Under the pieces are notes generated by a model that ran no database searches, was not told the origin of the DNA, and saw only the letters and a program-made list of their open reading frames with translations. A stretch of DNA of 6,553 bases from the NCBI GenBank assembly GCA_029940125.1, contig JAOZRP010000133.1, positions 1-6,553 on the forward strand, read 5' to 3'. Source of the stretch: a bacterium. Lineage in GTDB: Bacteria > Desulfobacterota > Anaeroferrophillalia > Anaeroferrophillales > Anaeroferrophillaceae. The position numbers and the translations under genes are program-made. How positions within the stretch are numbered: position 1 is the first letter of the stretch; the number at the start of each line of letters is the position of its first letter. Shown piece by piece: positions 1 to 6,009 of this stretch.

Positions 1-186
1 GCGGACGCCTCGGAGCCGGCCATGGACGGCCGGCGAGAATGAGCGAGAGCCATGAATGTGAGCCTAACGCCGTAATCGGGCATTTCAAGGTACCCTTCAA
101 TTTATACTCTGTATTAACCGATAAGTGGTTATGAAATCAATAGAATCAGGTCGAGAGCCCTGTTCCCGGCCACAGACGAGGTCAAG
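1..186. other. Left-edge region upstream of apt, no assignable gene
   Basis: No complete gene is visible here. Frame 1 runs from the edge to a TGA at 40-42 (13 codons) and frame 3 runs from the edge to a TGA at 132-134 (about 43 codons). Either could be the tail of a gene cut by the window, but neither tail has a recognisable motif. The first 80 bases are GC-rich and contain a palindrome at 15-34. Bases 81-150 are AT-rich and would be the natural place for the apt promoter. TATACT at 103-108 resembles a -10 box but has no good -35 at the right distance, so I do not call a promoter. The apt ribosome binding site lies at the right end (GAGGT, 178-182). Confidence 0.5.
15..34. repeat. GC-rich inverted repeat (hairpin), REP-like
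   Basis: Arms GCCGGCC (15-21) and GGCCGGC (28-34) are perfectly complementary over 7 bp around the six-base loop ATGGAC. No T tract follows, so this is not a standard intrinsic terminator. Short GC palindromes of this shape occur as dispersed extragenic repeats in many proteobacterial genomes, but a single copy in this window cannot show that it is repeated. It could also sit inside the 3' end of an upstream coding region. Confidence 0.45.
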
Positions 187-702
187 ATGGACAAGCTTAA
201 AAAGATTATTCGCGACATTGATGATTTCCCCAAAACCGGCATTGTTTTCAAGGATATTACCACATTGCTGGCCGACGCCACCTCATTTCAGCGGGTCATC
301 GACCTTTTGGGACATCGCTACCTGGACCAGCGAATCGATCTGGTTGTCGGCATTGAAGCCCGGGGATTTCTGACCGGGGCGGCGCTGGCCTACAAGCTCA
401 ACACCGGTGTGGTTCTGGTGCGAAAACCGGGCAAGCTCCCCGGTAAAACGTTCAAGGAAACCTACACGCTGGAATATGGAACCGATACCCTTGAGGTTCA
501 CCAGGACGCCATCAAACCCGGGCAGCGGATCCTGATTACCGACGACATCCTGGCTACCGGCGGGACCATTAAAGCGGTGGTCAACCTTATCAGAAAAACT
601 GGTGGAGACATAGTGGAATGTGCCTTCCTGGCGGAACTTGCCCATTTGAAGGGCAGGGAAAAACTGACCGGCATCCCGATTTTTTCCCTTCTCTCCCTCT
701 AG
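187..702 (+). CDS. apt: Adenine phosphoribosyltransferase
   Basis: A cytosolic purine-salvage enzyme that converts adenine plus PRPP to AMP and pyrophosphate. The 171-residue length is the usual size for bacterial Apt. Family marks run in the expected order: FKDIT near residues 21-25, GIEARGF at 55-61, the flexible-loop segment VRKPGKLPGKT at 78-88, EYGTDTLE at 96-103, and the PRPP-binding motif ILITDDILATGGT at about 115-127, with the acidic pair D119-D120 and the ATGGT phosphate loop. The C-terminus ends in the usual GREKL...IFSLL form. The start at 187 is supported by GAGGT at 178-182, four bases upstream, and gives the N-terminus typical of the family (an amphipathic helix followed by DFPKTGIVFKDIT). 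The gene appears monocistronic: a tRNA unit with its own promoter follows 193 bases later. No truncation or missing catalytic residue is seen. Confidence 0.97.
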   Translation: MDKLKKIIRDIDDFPKTGIVFKDITTLLADATSFQRVIDLLGHRYLDQRIDLVVGIEARGFLTGAALAYKLNTGVVLVRKPGKLPGKTFKETYTLEYGTDTLEVHQDAIKPGQRILITDDILATGGTIKAVVNLIRKTGGDIVECAFLAELAHLKGREKLTGIPIFSLLSL

Positions 703-838
703 AACCCACGTTGGGAAATTGACCGTTAGCTATGAGCGTTTAGCCTTGAAAAAAATTTAAAAAAACTGTTCAGGCTGAAGGCCGGGAGCTGACAGCCGTC
801 AATCCATCCGGGAACATCAGTTTCCGGATGAAAACCAG
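703..838. other. Spacer between apt and the tRNA promoter
   Basis: No gene is seen. Contents in order are a purely A/T tract at 749-765, a weak GGCTG/CAGCC pairing (773-777 with 793-797), and a strong hairpin at 805-830 listed separately. Two stretches (about 726-744 and 785-798) are built from related TAGC/AGC words, which gives the spacer the look of a decayed intergenic repeat. No run of T follows any hairpin, so the 3' end of the apt message is not defined by a standard intrinsic terminator. Confidence 0.4.
805..830. other. 11-bp hairpin upstream of the tRNA promoter
   Basis: The arms at 805-815 and 820-830 pair over all 11 positions, with one G-T wobble (812/823), around the four-base loop ATCA. 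The right arm ends nine bases before the -35 box of the tRNA promoter. No T tract follows on either strand. It may mark the 3' end of the apt message as a stability or factor-assisted stop hairpin, or it may be a dispersed repeat. I cannot tell which from one copy. Confidence 0.55.
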
Positions 839-867
839 TTGACAAAAGAAATGAAAATAGATATATA
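839..867 (+). promoter_or_regulatory. Sigma-70 promoter for tRNA-Met
   Basis: A perfect -35 box TTGACA (839-844) is followed by a 17-base spacer and the -10 box TATATA (862-867). Transcription would start near 874-876, about 20 bases before the mature tRNA 5' end at 895, which fits a short leader removed by RNase P. The spacing, near-consensus boxes and position directly before a stable RNA gene make this the best promoter in the window. Confidence 0.8.
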
Positions 868-894
868 TCGTCCCTCATTTTACGGCATTTCTGT

Positions 895-971
895 GGCGGT
901 GTAGCTCAGGTGGTTAGAGCATACGGCTCATATCCGTAGTGTCCGGGGTTCAAGTCCCTGCACCGCCACCA
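895..971 (+). tRNA. tRNA-Met (anticodon CAT), probably elongator
   Basis: A complete 77-base cloverleaf with genomically encoded CCA. The acceptor stem GGCGGTG (895-901) pairs perfectly with CACCGCC (961-967), the discriminator is A968 and CCA is at 969-971. The D arm is GCTC...GAGC. The anticodon stem TACGG/CCGTA (922-926/934-938) encloses the loop CTCATAT with anticodon CAT at 929-931. The T arm has TTCAAGT at 949-955 on a five-pair stem with one G-T pair. A CAT anticodon can be elongator Met, initiator Met or lysidine-modified Ile2. The fully paired 1-72 G-C end excludes a normal bacterial initiator. The GGCGGTG acceptor resembles known elongator Met tRNAs better than Ile2, which usually has a different acceptor. 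It is transcribed from its own promoter and ended by its own terminator. Confidence 0.93.
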
Positions 972-1001
972 TTTTTCCCACCAGTCGCATCATGACTTCT
1001 G

Positions 1002-1036
1002 AACTCTCTCGGGCACACCTGCCGGGAGAGTTTTTT
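1002..1036 (+). terminator. Intrinsic terminator of the tRNA unit
   Basis: A GC-rich stem of about 13 pairs, with one bulged G, one G-T pair and a four-base loop. The left arm is 1002-1015 and the right arm is 1020-1032. The T run at 1031-1036 directly ends the stem. It lies 30 bases after the tRNA 3' end and closes that unit, which separates it from the HDOD gene downstream. Confidence 0.88.
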
Positions 1037-1183
1037 ATTAGGCACCCATCCTCAAATACCCAGACAAAAAACACCCCCTGAATTCTTAAGTTTTACTTTT
1101 CCCGGCCGATAATCATGTAAAGTCGTTTTGTCCGGTAAAAAGCCATCATATTTTAAACCATCCCCGGTCGCAGGATTATCACC
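1037..1183. other. Spacer carrying the presumed promoter of the HDOD gene
   Basis: No gene is seen. The sequence is AT-rich and would hold the promoter of the signalling genes, because the terminator at 1002-1036 insulates them on the left. GATAAT at 1108-1113 is a fair -10 box, but the matching -35 position (about 1085-1090, CTTAAG) is poor, so the promoter is only suggested. The ribosome binding site AGGA lies at 1172-1175, eight bases before the ATG at 1184. Confidence 0.35.
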
Positions 1184-2497
1184 ATGACTGTTTTTGTTAT
1201 TGACCACAACAAAGAATCAACTGAATATATTTCTCAAATTATCAGCTCCCTTGGGCTCGTTCCCAAACCAATCAGGTCGCTGGCCGCCCTGGTAACTACC
1301 CTGCAGTTGGAAACTCCAAGACTGATCATCGCCGAAGCCCTGCTGCCGGGCTACGATGATTTCATCGTCCTGCAATACATCAGCGACCAGAAGGAATTGA
1401 AAGACATTCCCGTCATCATCACCACCAGCCGCTCGAAAAGGGAAGACATCCTCAAGGCTCGACAACTTGGAGCCAAGGGATTTTTGATTAAACCTTTTGA
1501 TAAAAAAGCCCTTATTCAACAAATCAAGCTGGCTTTAAAGATAAAAGACCTGACCCCGGCAGGGACATCGCCACCGAGTGGGAGAACGGCGGGCACGCGC
1601 CGGCAGCAGCAGAAAATATCTCTAAACAGCATTAACAACGAGCGGCTTAAAAGCCAGATTCTGCAAAAGATAGAATCCATTCCTTCCCTGCCGGCCATCG
1701 TTTACAAGGTAATGCAGCTCATCAACGATGAAAATTCCAATGCCTCCGACTTCGAGGAGCTGATTGTTAAAGACCAGGCACTGACCGCCCGCATGCTGCG
1801 CATGGTCAATTCATCTTTTTTCAGCTTGTCGCGCAAGGTTAACTCAATTTCCGACGCCGTCGTCTACCTGGGTCACAATACCATAAAAAGCCTGGTCCTG
1901 GGAGCTTCAACCTCCAACCTGTTCAAAAAGAGTCTCAAAGTCTACGGCTACCAGAAAGAAGGCTTATGGCAGCATGCGAACCTGGTTGCGGCATTGGCCC
2001 GTTATATAGCCAAATCCGCCAATTTGACCCCAAGCGAAGTAGAAAACTGCTACGTATCCGGCCTGCTTCATGACATCGGCAAGCTCATCCTGGGCCCGTT
2101 CGTGGAACAATATGCCGATCGCTTTACTTCAGCCATCACCACCAATGAATCCCTGTCCCAGGCCGAAAAAGAAATACTCGGCTTTGATCACGGCGAAATC
2201 GGGGGCATCCTGCTGACCAACTGGAAGCTGCCCAAAAACCTGGTTGAATCGGTAACCCTGCATCATTTTCCCGCGAATGCCACCGTCAACCCACGGGAGA
2301 CCCTGGTCATTTCCCTGGCCAACAACCTCAGCAACCGCTTGGGATTCGCGCTCGAACAGCCGGTGGAACGCCTAAACCAGGAGCAGCGGGAAAAAGCTTA
2401 TAAACGGCTCAACCTGCCGCCCGACTGGGAAGAGCAGCATCATGATGAGATTACCGACCTTGCGAACCAGATCATGGAATTGATTGAAAATCTCTAA
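1184..2497 (+). CDS. Receiver-HDOD domain signalling protein with degenerate receiver
   Basis: A 437-residue cytosolic regulator. Residues 1-120 form a CheY-like receiver fold: VFVID at 3-7, PGYDDF at 55-60, T81 in VIITTS, and K103-P104 near the end. The residue at the phospho-acceptor position, four before P55, is Glu (E51) rather than Asp. The second acidic-pocket position is His (H8). D7, T81 and K103 remain, so standard Asp phosphorylation is unlikely. Residues 123-145 are a Pro/Gly/Arg/Gln-rich linker. Residues about 155-365 are an HDOD domain, starting at LKSQILQKIESIPSLP and including ARMLRMVNSSFF, WQHA, LLHDIGK (H296-D297), DHGEIGG and LHHFP. Its HD and downstream His residues are retained, so metal binding or activity cannot be excluded, although most HDOD proteins are thought to act as signalling scaffolds. 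The start at 1184 has AGGA eight bases upstream. It precedes a SpoIIE-type phosphatase gene by 91 bases and is probably co-transcribed with it. Domain assignment is firm; the pathway it controls is unknown. Confidence 0.93.
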   Translation: MTVFVIDHNKESTEYISQIISSLGLVPKPIRSLAALVTTLQLETPRLIIAEALLPGYDDFIVLQYISDQKELKDIPVIITTSRSKREDILKARQLGAKGFLIKPFDKKALIQQIKLALKIKDLTPAGTSPPSGRTAGTRRQQQKISLNSINNERLKSQILQKIESIPSLPAIVYKVMQLINDENSNASDFEELIVKDQALTARMLRMVNSSFFSLSRKVNSISDAVVYLGHNTIKSLVLGASTSNLFKKSLKVYGYQKEGLWQHANLVAALARYIAKSANLTPSEVENCYVSGLLHDIGKLILGPFVEQYADRFTSAITTNESLSQAEKEILGFDHGEIGGILLTNWKLPKNLVESVTLHHFPANATVNPRETLVISLANNLSNRLGFALEQPVERLNQEQREKAYKRLNLPPDWEEQHHDEITDLANQIMELIENL

Positions 2498-2588
2498 AAA
2501 ATTGCAAACAACCATTGTATTCGGCAATTTCTCAGCCCGGATTTGCCGTCAAACTGCCAGGGAAAAACCAGAGAAAGGAAGATACTGA

Positions 2589-4304
2589 ATGAAGGGATCA
2601 ATCCAACAGGCGGTCATGGACATTCACGCCGCCATGAATTCAGAGGCAATCTACCTGTCCATGAGCAGACAGATGGCTGAACGATTCAATATTCAGGCTT
2701 TTTCTATTTTTCTTTTCAACAACGACAGTCAGCAGTACAACCTTGATTTTTCCACCACTATCGACGGCAGCTACTGGGATGAAATCTTTTTCGACCGCGA
2801 AGATGTTCCTTTTGATTATTTCTCCGGACAGGATCCCCTCAACATTCCTTCGCAACTGACCTGGTTCGGCAATGAATTTGACATTTACTGGGTTGAACAG
2901 CTGATGCGGGACGAAGAAGTGGCCATGGCCTTTGTGGCCCATGAATATCCGGAAAACTTCGCGGACAACGCCACCATGCTGCGAATGTACCTTGAGCATG
3001 CCTGTCTGTCACTGATCAAAACCAAGGTCTATGAAGAAATGCGCAACATCAAGGAGGAAAGCGCCGCCAAGCTCGACGCCATCAATGAAATGGGTGAGCT
3101 GCTGGGCAACCTTGATCTTGACCGGATTATGGCCAAACTCATGGAGCTGTCCCTGAAGATCTTGCAGGCGGAAGTCGGTTCCATCATGCTTTTCAATGAC
3201 AGCAGCGAGCTGTCAACCACCATTGAATGGGGTTTGAAAGATGATTTCGTTAAATCCATCACCTACCAGGACGGCAGCAGTCTGGTTGACAAGGTAGCCT
3301 CCAGCCGGTCCGTCCATCACATTGAAGATCTCCTCCACGAGGAAGGACTGAACTTTGACGGCAGTCAGTATGCCGTCAATTCCATTATTTCGTTTCCCTT
3401 GTTCACCAAAGACAGAACCTATGGGGTAATCAATGTCATCAACCAGGAAGGCGGAAGCGCGTTCGGCAGCCTGGAGATTGAAACCCTGAAAACGGTCGCC
3501 CAACTGGCTTCAATCGCCATCGAAAACGCGATTTATCACCAGCAGGCCGTGGAGCAGGAAAAGCTGCTGGAACAGATTCGCATTGCTGGCGACATCCAGC
3601 GCGGCCTCCTACCCCAGGAAAGCCCTGTTATTGAAGGACTTGACATCAGTGGCATCAGCATTCCGGCGGTCAACGTCGGCGGCGACTTTTTTGATTATAT
3701 AAATACAGCGGAAGAAAATTTATGCGTGGTGATTGGGGACGTTGCCGGCAAAGGCATCCCGGCGGCATTGCTGATGGCCATGACCCGCAGCATGGTCAGA
3801 TCCAGCCTGCAGCAGGCCGACAACAACATGGACAACCTGCCCAAAATGGTTCAGTCAGTCAACAACTCCCTGTCCCGGGAGAACCTGAACGGTAAATTTG
3901 TCACCGCCCTGCTGTACATTGTCGACCTCAAGGAAATGAAGATTCATTTTCTCAGCGCCGGCCATACGCCGCCGTACATTTTTCATCCCCAGGAAAACAG
4001 CTTCCAATCCTTCAAGGAAGGCGGGTTGCCTTTCGGCATCCTGGAAGGAGAACAGTACCACAATTCCATCATGGATATTAAACCGGGAGACATCCTGATC
4101 GCCTATACCGACGGCATTACCGAAGCCCAGGATAAAAACGGCCAACTATTCGGCAGCCAGCGTCTGCAGGAGGTAATCAGGAAAAATGCTGATCAGGACG
4201 CCAAAACCATCCGCAACGCCATCATTGATGCAGTGAAAAATTTCGCCCAGGGCATGGCCCAGTTTGACGACCTGACCCTGGTGGTGGCCAAAATAAGCGA
4301 CTGA
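2589..4304 (+). CDS. GAF-domain SpoIIE/PP2C-type serine/threonine phosphatase
   Basis: A 571-residue soluble protein with no signal peptide or membrane segment. Residues 1-145 are a poorly recognisable alpha/beta region, possibly a divergent GAF: the strand-like AFSIFLFN lies near 37-44 and a helix resembling a GAF C-terminal helix lies at 130-150. Residues about 165-315 are a recognisable GAF domain (AEVGSIMLFN near 194-203, then SIISFPLF...YGVINVIN at about 265-285). A helical linker at 315-342 leads into GDIQRGLLPQ, the usual entry to this phosphatase family. The catalytic domain at 350-571 has the metal-binding marks VGGDFFDY (D366), GDVAGKG (D384), SAGHTPP, YTDGITEA (D508) and DDLTLVV (D560-D561), so it looks active. 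The family dephosphorylates Ser/Thr-phosphorylated anti-sigma-factor antagonists, as RsbU and SpoIIE do. No antagonist or anti-sigma kinase gene lies in the window. The start at 2589 follows AAGGAA at 2575-2580. The stop is at 4302-4304. Confidence 0.94.
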   Translation: MKGSIQQAVMDIHAAMNSEAIYLSMSRQMAERFNIQAFSIFLFNNDSQQYNLDFSTTIDGSYWDEIFFDREDVPFDYFSGQDPLNIPSQLTWFGNEFDIYWVEQLMRDEEVAMAFVAHEYPENFADNATMLRMYLEHACLSLIKTKVYEEMRNIKEESAAKLDAINEMGELLGNLDLDRIMAKLMELSLKILQAEVGSIMLFNDSSELSTTIEWGLKDDFVKSITYQDGSSLVDKVASSRSVHHIEDLLHEEGLNFDGSQYAVNSIISFPLFTKDRTYGVINVINQEGGSAFGSLEIETLKTVAQLASIAIENAIYHQQAVEQEKLLEQIRIAGDIQRGLLPQESPVIEGLDISGISIPAVNVGGDFFDYINTAEENLCVVIGDVAGKGIPAALLMAMTRSMVRSSLQQADNNMDNLPKMVQSVNNSLSRENLNGKFVTALLYIVDLKEMKIHFLSAGHTPPYIFHPQENSFQSFKEGGLPFGILEGEQYHNSIMDIKPGDILIAYTDGITEAQDKNGQLFGSQRLQEVIRKNADQDAKTIRNAIIDAVKNFAQGMAQFDDLTLVVAKISD

Positions 4305-4371
4305 CTGCAACGGTCTTCTTCCCTCCAACATTAACCTGCCTCCCAGTTCATTCTCCCATTGCACCATGGGC

Positions 4372-4400
4372 GTGAAGCTGGTAAACTCCATCTACATAAT
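4372..4400 (+). promoter_or_regulatory. Weak candidate promoter for the ABC transporter operon
   Basis: CATAAT at 4395-4400 matches the -10 consensus at five of six positions. The -35 at 4372-4377 (GTGAAG, 17-base spacer) matches only three of six. No terminator is seen between the phosphatase stop at 4304 and this point, so read-through from the signalling genes remains possible. This is a suggestion only. Confidence 0.25.
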
Positions 4401-4432
4401 CGTTATCCATCACACCGCTTGCAACTCGACAC

Positions 4433-4446
4433 AGGTAAAAATCATG
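4433..4446 (+). promoter_or_regulatory. Ribosome binding site that fixes the start of the binding-protein gene
   Basis: AGGT at 4433-4436 lies seven bases before the ATG at 4444. The in-frame ATG at 4366 is preceded only by pyrimidine-rich sequence with no Shine-Dalgarno match, and it would add 26 residues in front of the signal peptide. The 4444 start places a short N-region directly before the hydrophobic core, as expected for a lipoprotein. Confidence 0.7.
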
Positions 4447-6009
4447 AACCGGTCCGGGCTGGACTGCGCCAGCCGCTGTTATATTTTTATAGTGCTGCTT
4501 CTCATGCTCCTGCCAACCGCCTGTTCATCCCCGCACCGGGCGGAAAACAGGAACAGAAAACAGGTCATCATCGGCCTTGAAGGCTCGCCCACCACCCTAG
4601 ACCCCCGTTACACCACCGACGCCTATGGCTCCCGCATCCTGCCGCTGATCTACAACGGCCTGCTGACCACCGACCGCCAGGGAAACATTGTCGCCGACCT
4701 GGCCCGCGGCTGGGAAATTGTCAACAATCGCACCTACCGCTTCACCCTGCGGCCGGGCGTCAGGTTCAGTGACGGTTCCCCCTGCACCGCGCACGACGTC
4801 AAGGCAACCATCGACTACATGCGCACCGCGGACAACGGCTGCCCGGCCTACGGCAGCTTCAGCATTATTGATGCAATCGAAACGCCAGACCCGATGACGA
4901 TTGTCTTCCGGCTCAAAAAACCATTTGCCAGCTTTCTTTACGCCCTGACCAGCTACATTGTTCCGGCTTCCTGCTGCCGCCGGGAAAAGCAGGAAAAACC
5001 CCTTGACATTCCCGGTACCGGACCGTTCAGGCTGCTGGAATTTTCCCGCGGGCACCGGATCATCCTGGCGGCAAACCCACACTACCACCTCGCTCCCCCC
5101 TTTCTAAAACGCATCTGCTTTAAAATCATCACCAACGACACCACCAGGATCATGGCCTTGAAAAAGGGAACCATTGACCTGGTCCAGAACGCCATCCCCC
5201 CTTACGCCCTGAAATTCTTTCAGCGGGACAGCGATCTACGGGTCGTCAGCCGCCGGGGGAACAGCTATAAATACCTCGGCTACAACCTGAAAGATCCCTT
5301 GGTCGGCAACCTGGCAGTGCGCCGGGCGATTTCCCTGGCCATTGACCGGCGGCAGATTATCCGCTACATCCTTAAAGGCGAGGCCCGGCCGGCAAAGGGA
5401 GTCCTGCCGCCGGAACACTGGGCCGGCGACCCGGAGCTGAAACCGACTCCCTTCGATCCCGAAAAAGCCGCCAGGCTGCTGGACCAGGCCGGGTTTCCCC
5501 CTAAAAATCCCGACGGCATCCGCTTCAGCCTGAGCTACAAGACCTCCACCAACCAGGAAAGTTTTGAAATCGCCCAGATCATCAAAAAACAGCTGGCCCG
5601 GATCGGCATCCGGGTTGACATCCTCCGCTTTGAATGGGGAACCTTTTTCGCCGACATCAAAAAGGGAAACTTCCAACTTTACTCGCTGAAGTGGATCGGC
5701 ATCCAGGACCCGGATATCTTTTACTACCTTTTCCACTCGTCCAGCATCCCCCCCCGGGGCGCCAACCGCGGTCGGTTTTGCAACCCGGAGGTGGACCGCC
5801 TGCTGGAAGAAAGCCGCACGGTCGTCGACCGGGAAAAACGCCGGCAGCTCTACATAAAAATCCAGCGAATGGTTGCCGACCAGGAAGTCTACACCGGCCT
5901 CTGGTACCGAAACGACGTGGTGGTTATGAAGCGGAAGCTGGAAGGTTTTGAAATCTACCCGGGGGGAGCGTATACCTCGCTCAGGAAGGTTCGATGGCAA
6001 GATACCTGA
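4444..6009 (+). CDS. ABC transporter substrate-binding lipoprotein, family 5 (peptide/nickel type)
   Basis: A 521-residue extracytoplasmic solute-binding protein that captures oligopeptides or related ligands and delivers them to the membrane permease. The N-terminus has R3 and R11, a hydrophobic core at about 13-23 and LLPTAC27SS, a probable lipobox with an atypical Pro at -3, so the mature protein would be lipid-anchored at C27. Family 5 marks follow in order: EGSPTTLDPRYTTDAYGS (46-63), LARGWEI (86-92), YRFTLRPGVRFSDGSPCTAHDVK (98-120), GTGPFRLLEF (191-200), VRRAISLAIDR (292-302), DPEKAARLLDQAGF (338-351) and a W418-IGIQDPDIFYYLF segment. The C-terminus ends in GFEIYPGGAYTSLRKV. The length is normal for the family (about 500-550). 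Nine cysteines, including a C177-C178 pair, are more than usual for an exported binding protein. The 3' end overlaps the permease gene by 16 bases, which shows a common operon. Family is sure; ligand (di- or oligopeptide, nickel, glutathione) cannot be read from the sequence. Confidence 0.93.
   Translation: MNRSGLDCASRCYIFIVLLLMLLPTACSSPHRAENRNRKQVIIGLEGSPTTLDPRYTTDAYGSRILPLIYNGLLTTDRQGNIVADLARGWEIVNNRTYRFTLRPGVRFSDGSPCTAHDVKATIDYMRTADNGCPAYGSFSIIDAIETPDPMTIVFRLKKPFASFLYALTSYIVPASCCRREKQEKPLDIPGTGPFRLLEFSRGHRIILAANPHYHLAPPFLKRICFKIITNDTTRIMALKKGTIDLVQNAIPPYALKFFQRDSDLRVVSRRGNSYKYLGYNLKDPLVGNLAVRRAISLAIDRRQIIRYILKGEARPAKGVLPPEHWAGDPELKPTPFDPEKAARLLDQAGFPPKNPDGIRFSLSYKTSTNQESFEIAQIIKKQLARIGIRVDILRFEWGTFFADIKKGNFQLYSLKWIGIQDPDIFYYLFHSSSIPPRGANRGRFCNPEVDRLLEESRTVVDREKRRQLYIKIQRMVADQEVYTGLWYRNDVVVMKRKLEGFEIYPGGAYTSLRKVRWQDT
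5983..5989 (+). promoter_or_regulatory. Ribosome binding site of the permease gene
   Basis: AGGAAGG lies inside the last codons of the binding-protein gene, four bases before the ATG at 5994. The strength and position of this site decide the permease start and give a 16-base gene overlap (5994-6009), consistent with translational coupling. Confidence 0.8.

Noticed and set aside
125..373. 82-codon plus-strand frame overlapping the apt start
   Set aside because: It runs out of frame through conserved apt sequence, has no family likeness and no ribosome binding site.
895..971. tRNA-Ile2 or initiator tRNA instead of elongator Met
   Set aside because: G1-C72 pairs fully, unlike an initiator, and the GGCGGTG acceptor stem fits elongator Met better. 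The Ile2 alternative is not fully excluded without a TilS-identity check.
2499..2530. Inverted repeat AAATTGC/GCAATTT after the HDOD gene as a terminator
   Set aside because: It has only seven A/T-rich pairs, an 18-base loop and no T tract after the stem, which is too weak to call.
4366..4443. Upstream in-frame ATG at 4366 as the start of the binding protein
   Set aside because: There is no Shine-Dalgarno sequence before it, and the added 26 residues would sit in front of a complete signal peptide. The ATG at 4444 has AGGT seven bases upstream.
5236..6000. 254-codon minus-strand open frame
   Set aside because: It lies wholly opposite the conserved binding-protein gene and has no family motif. 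It reflects GC-rich codon use on the plus strand. The same holds for the minus-strand frames at 4597-5088 and 6239-6553.
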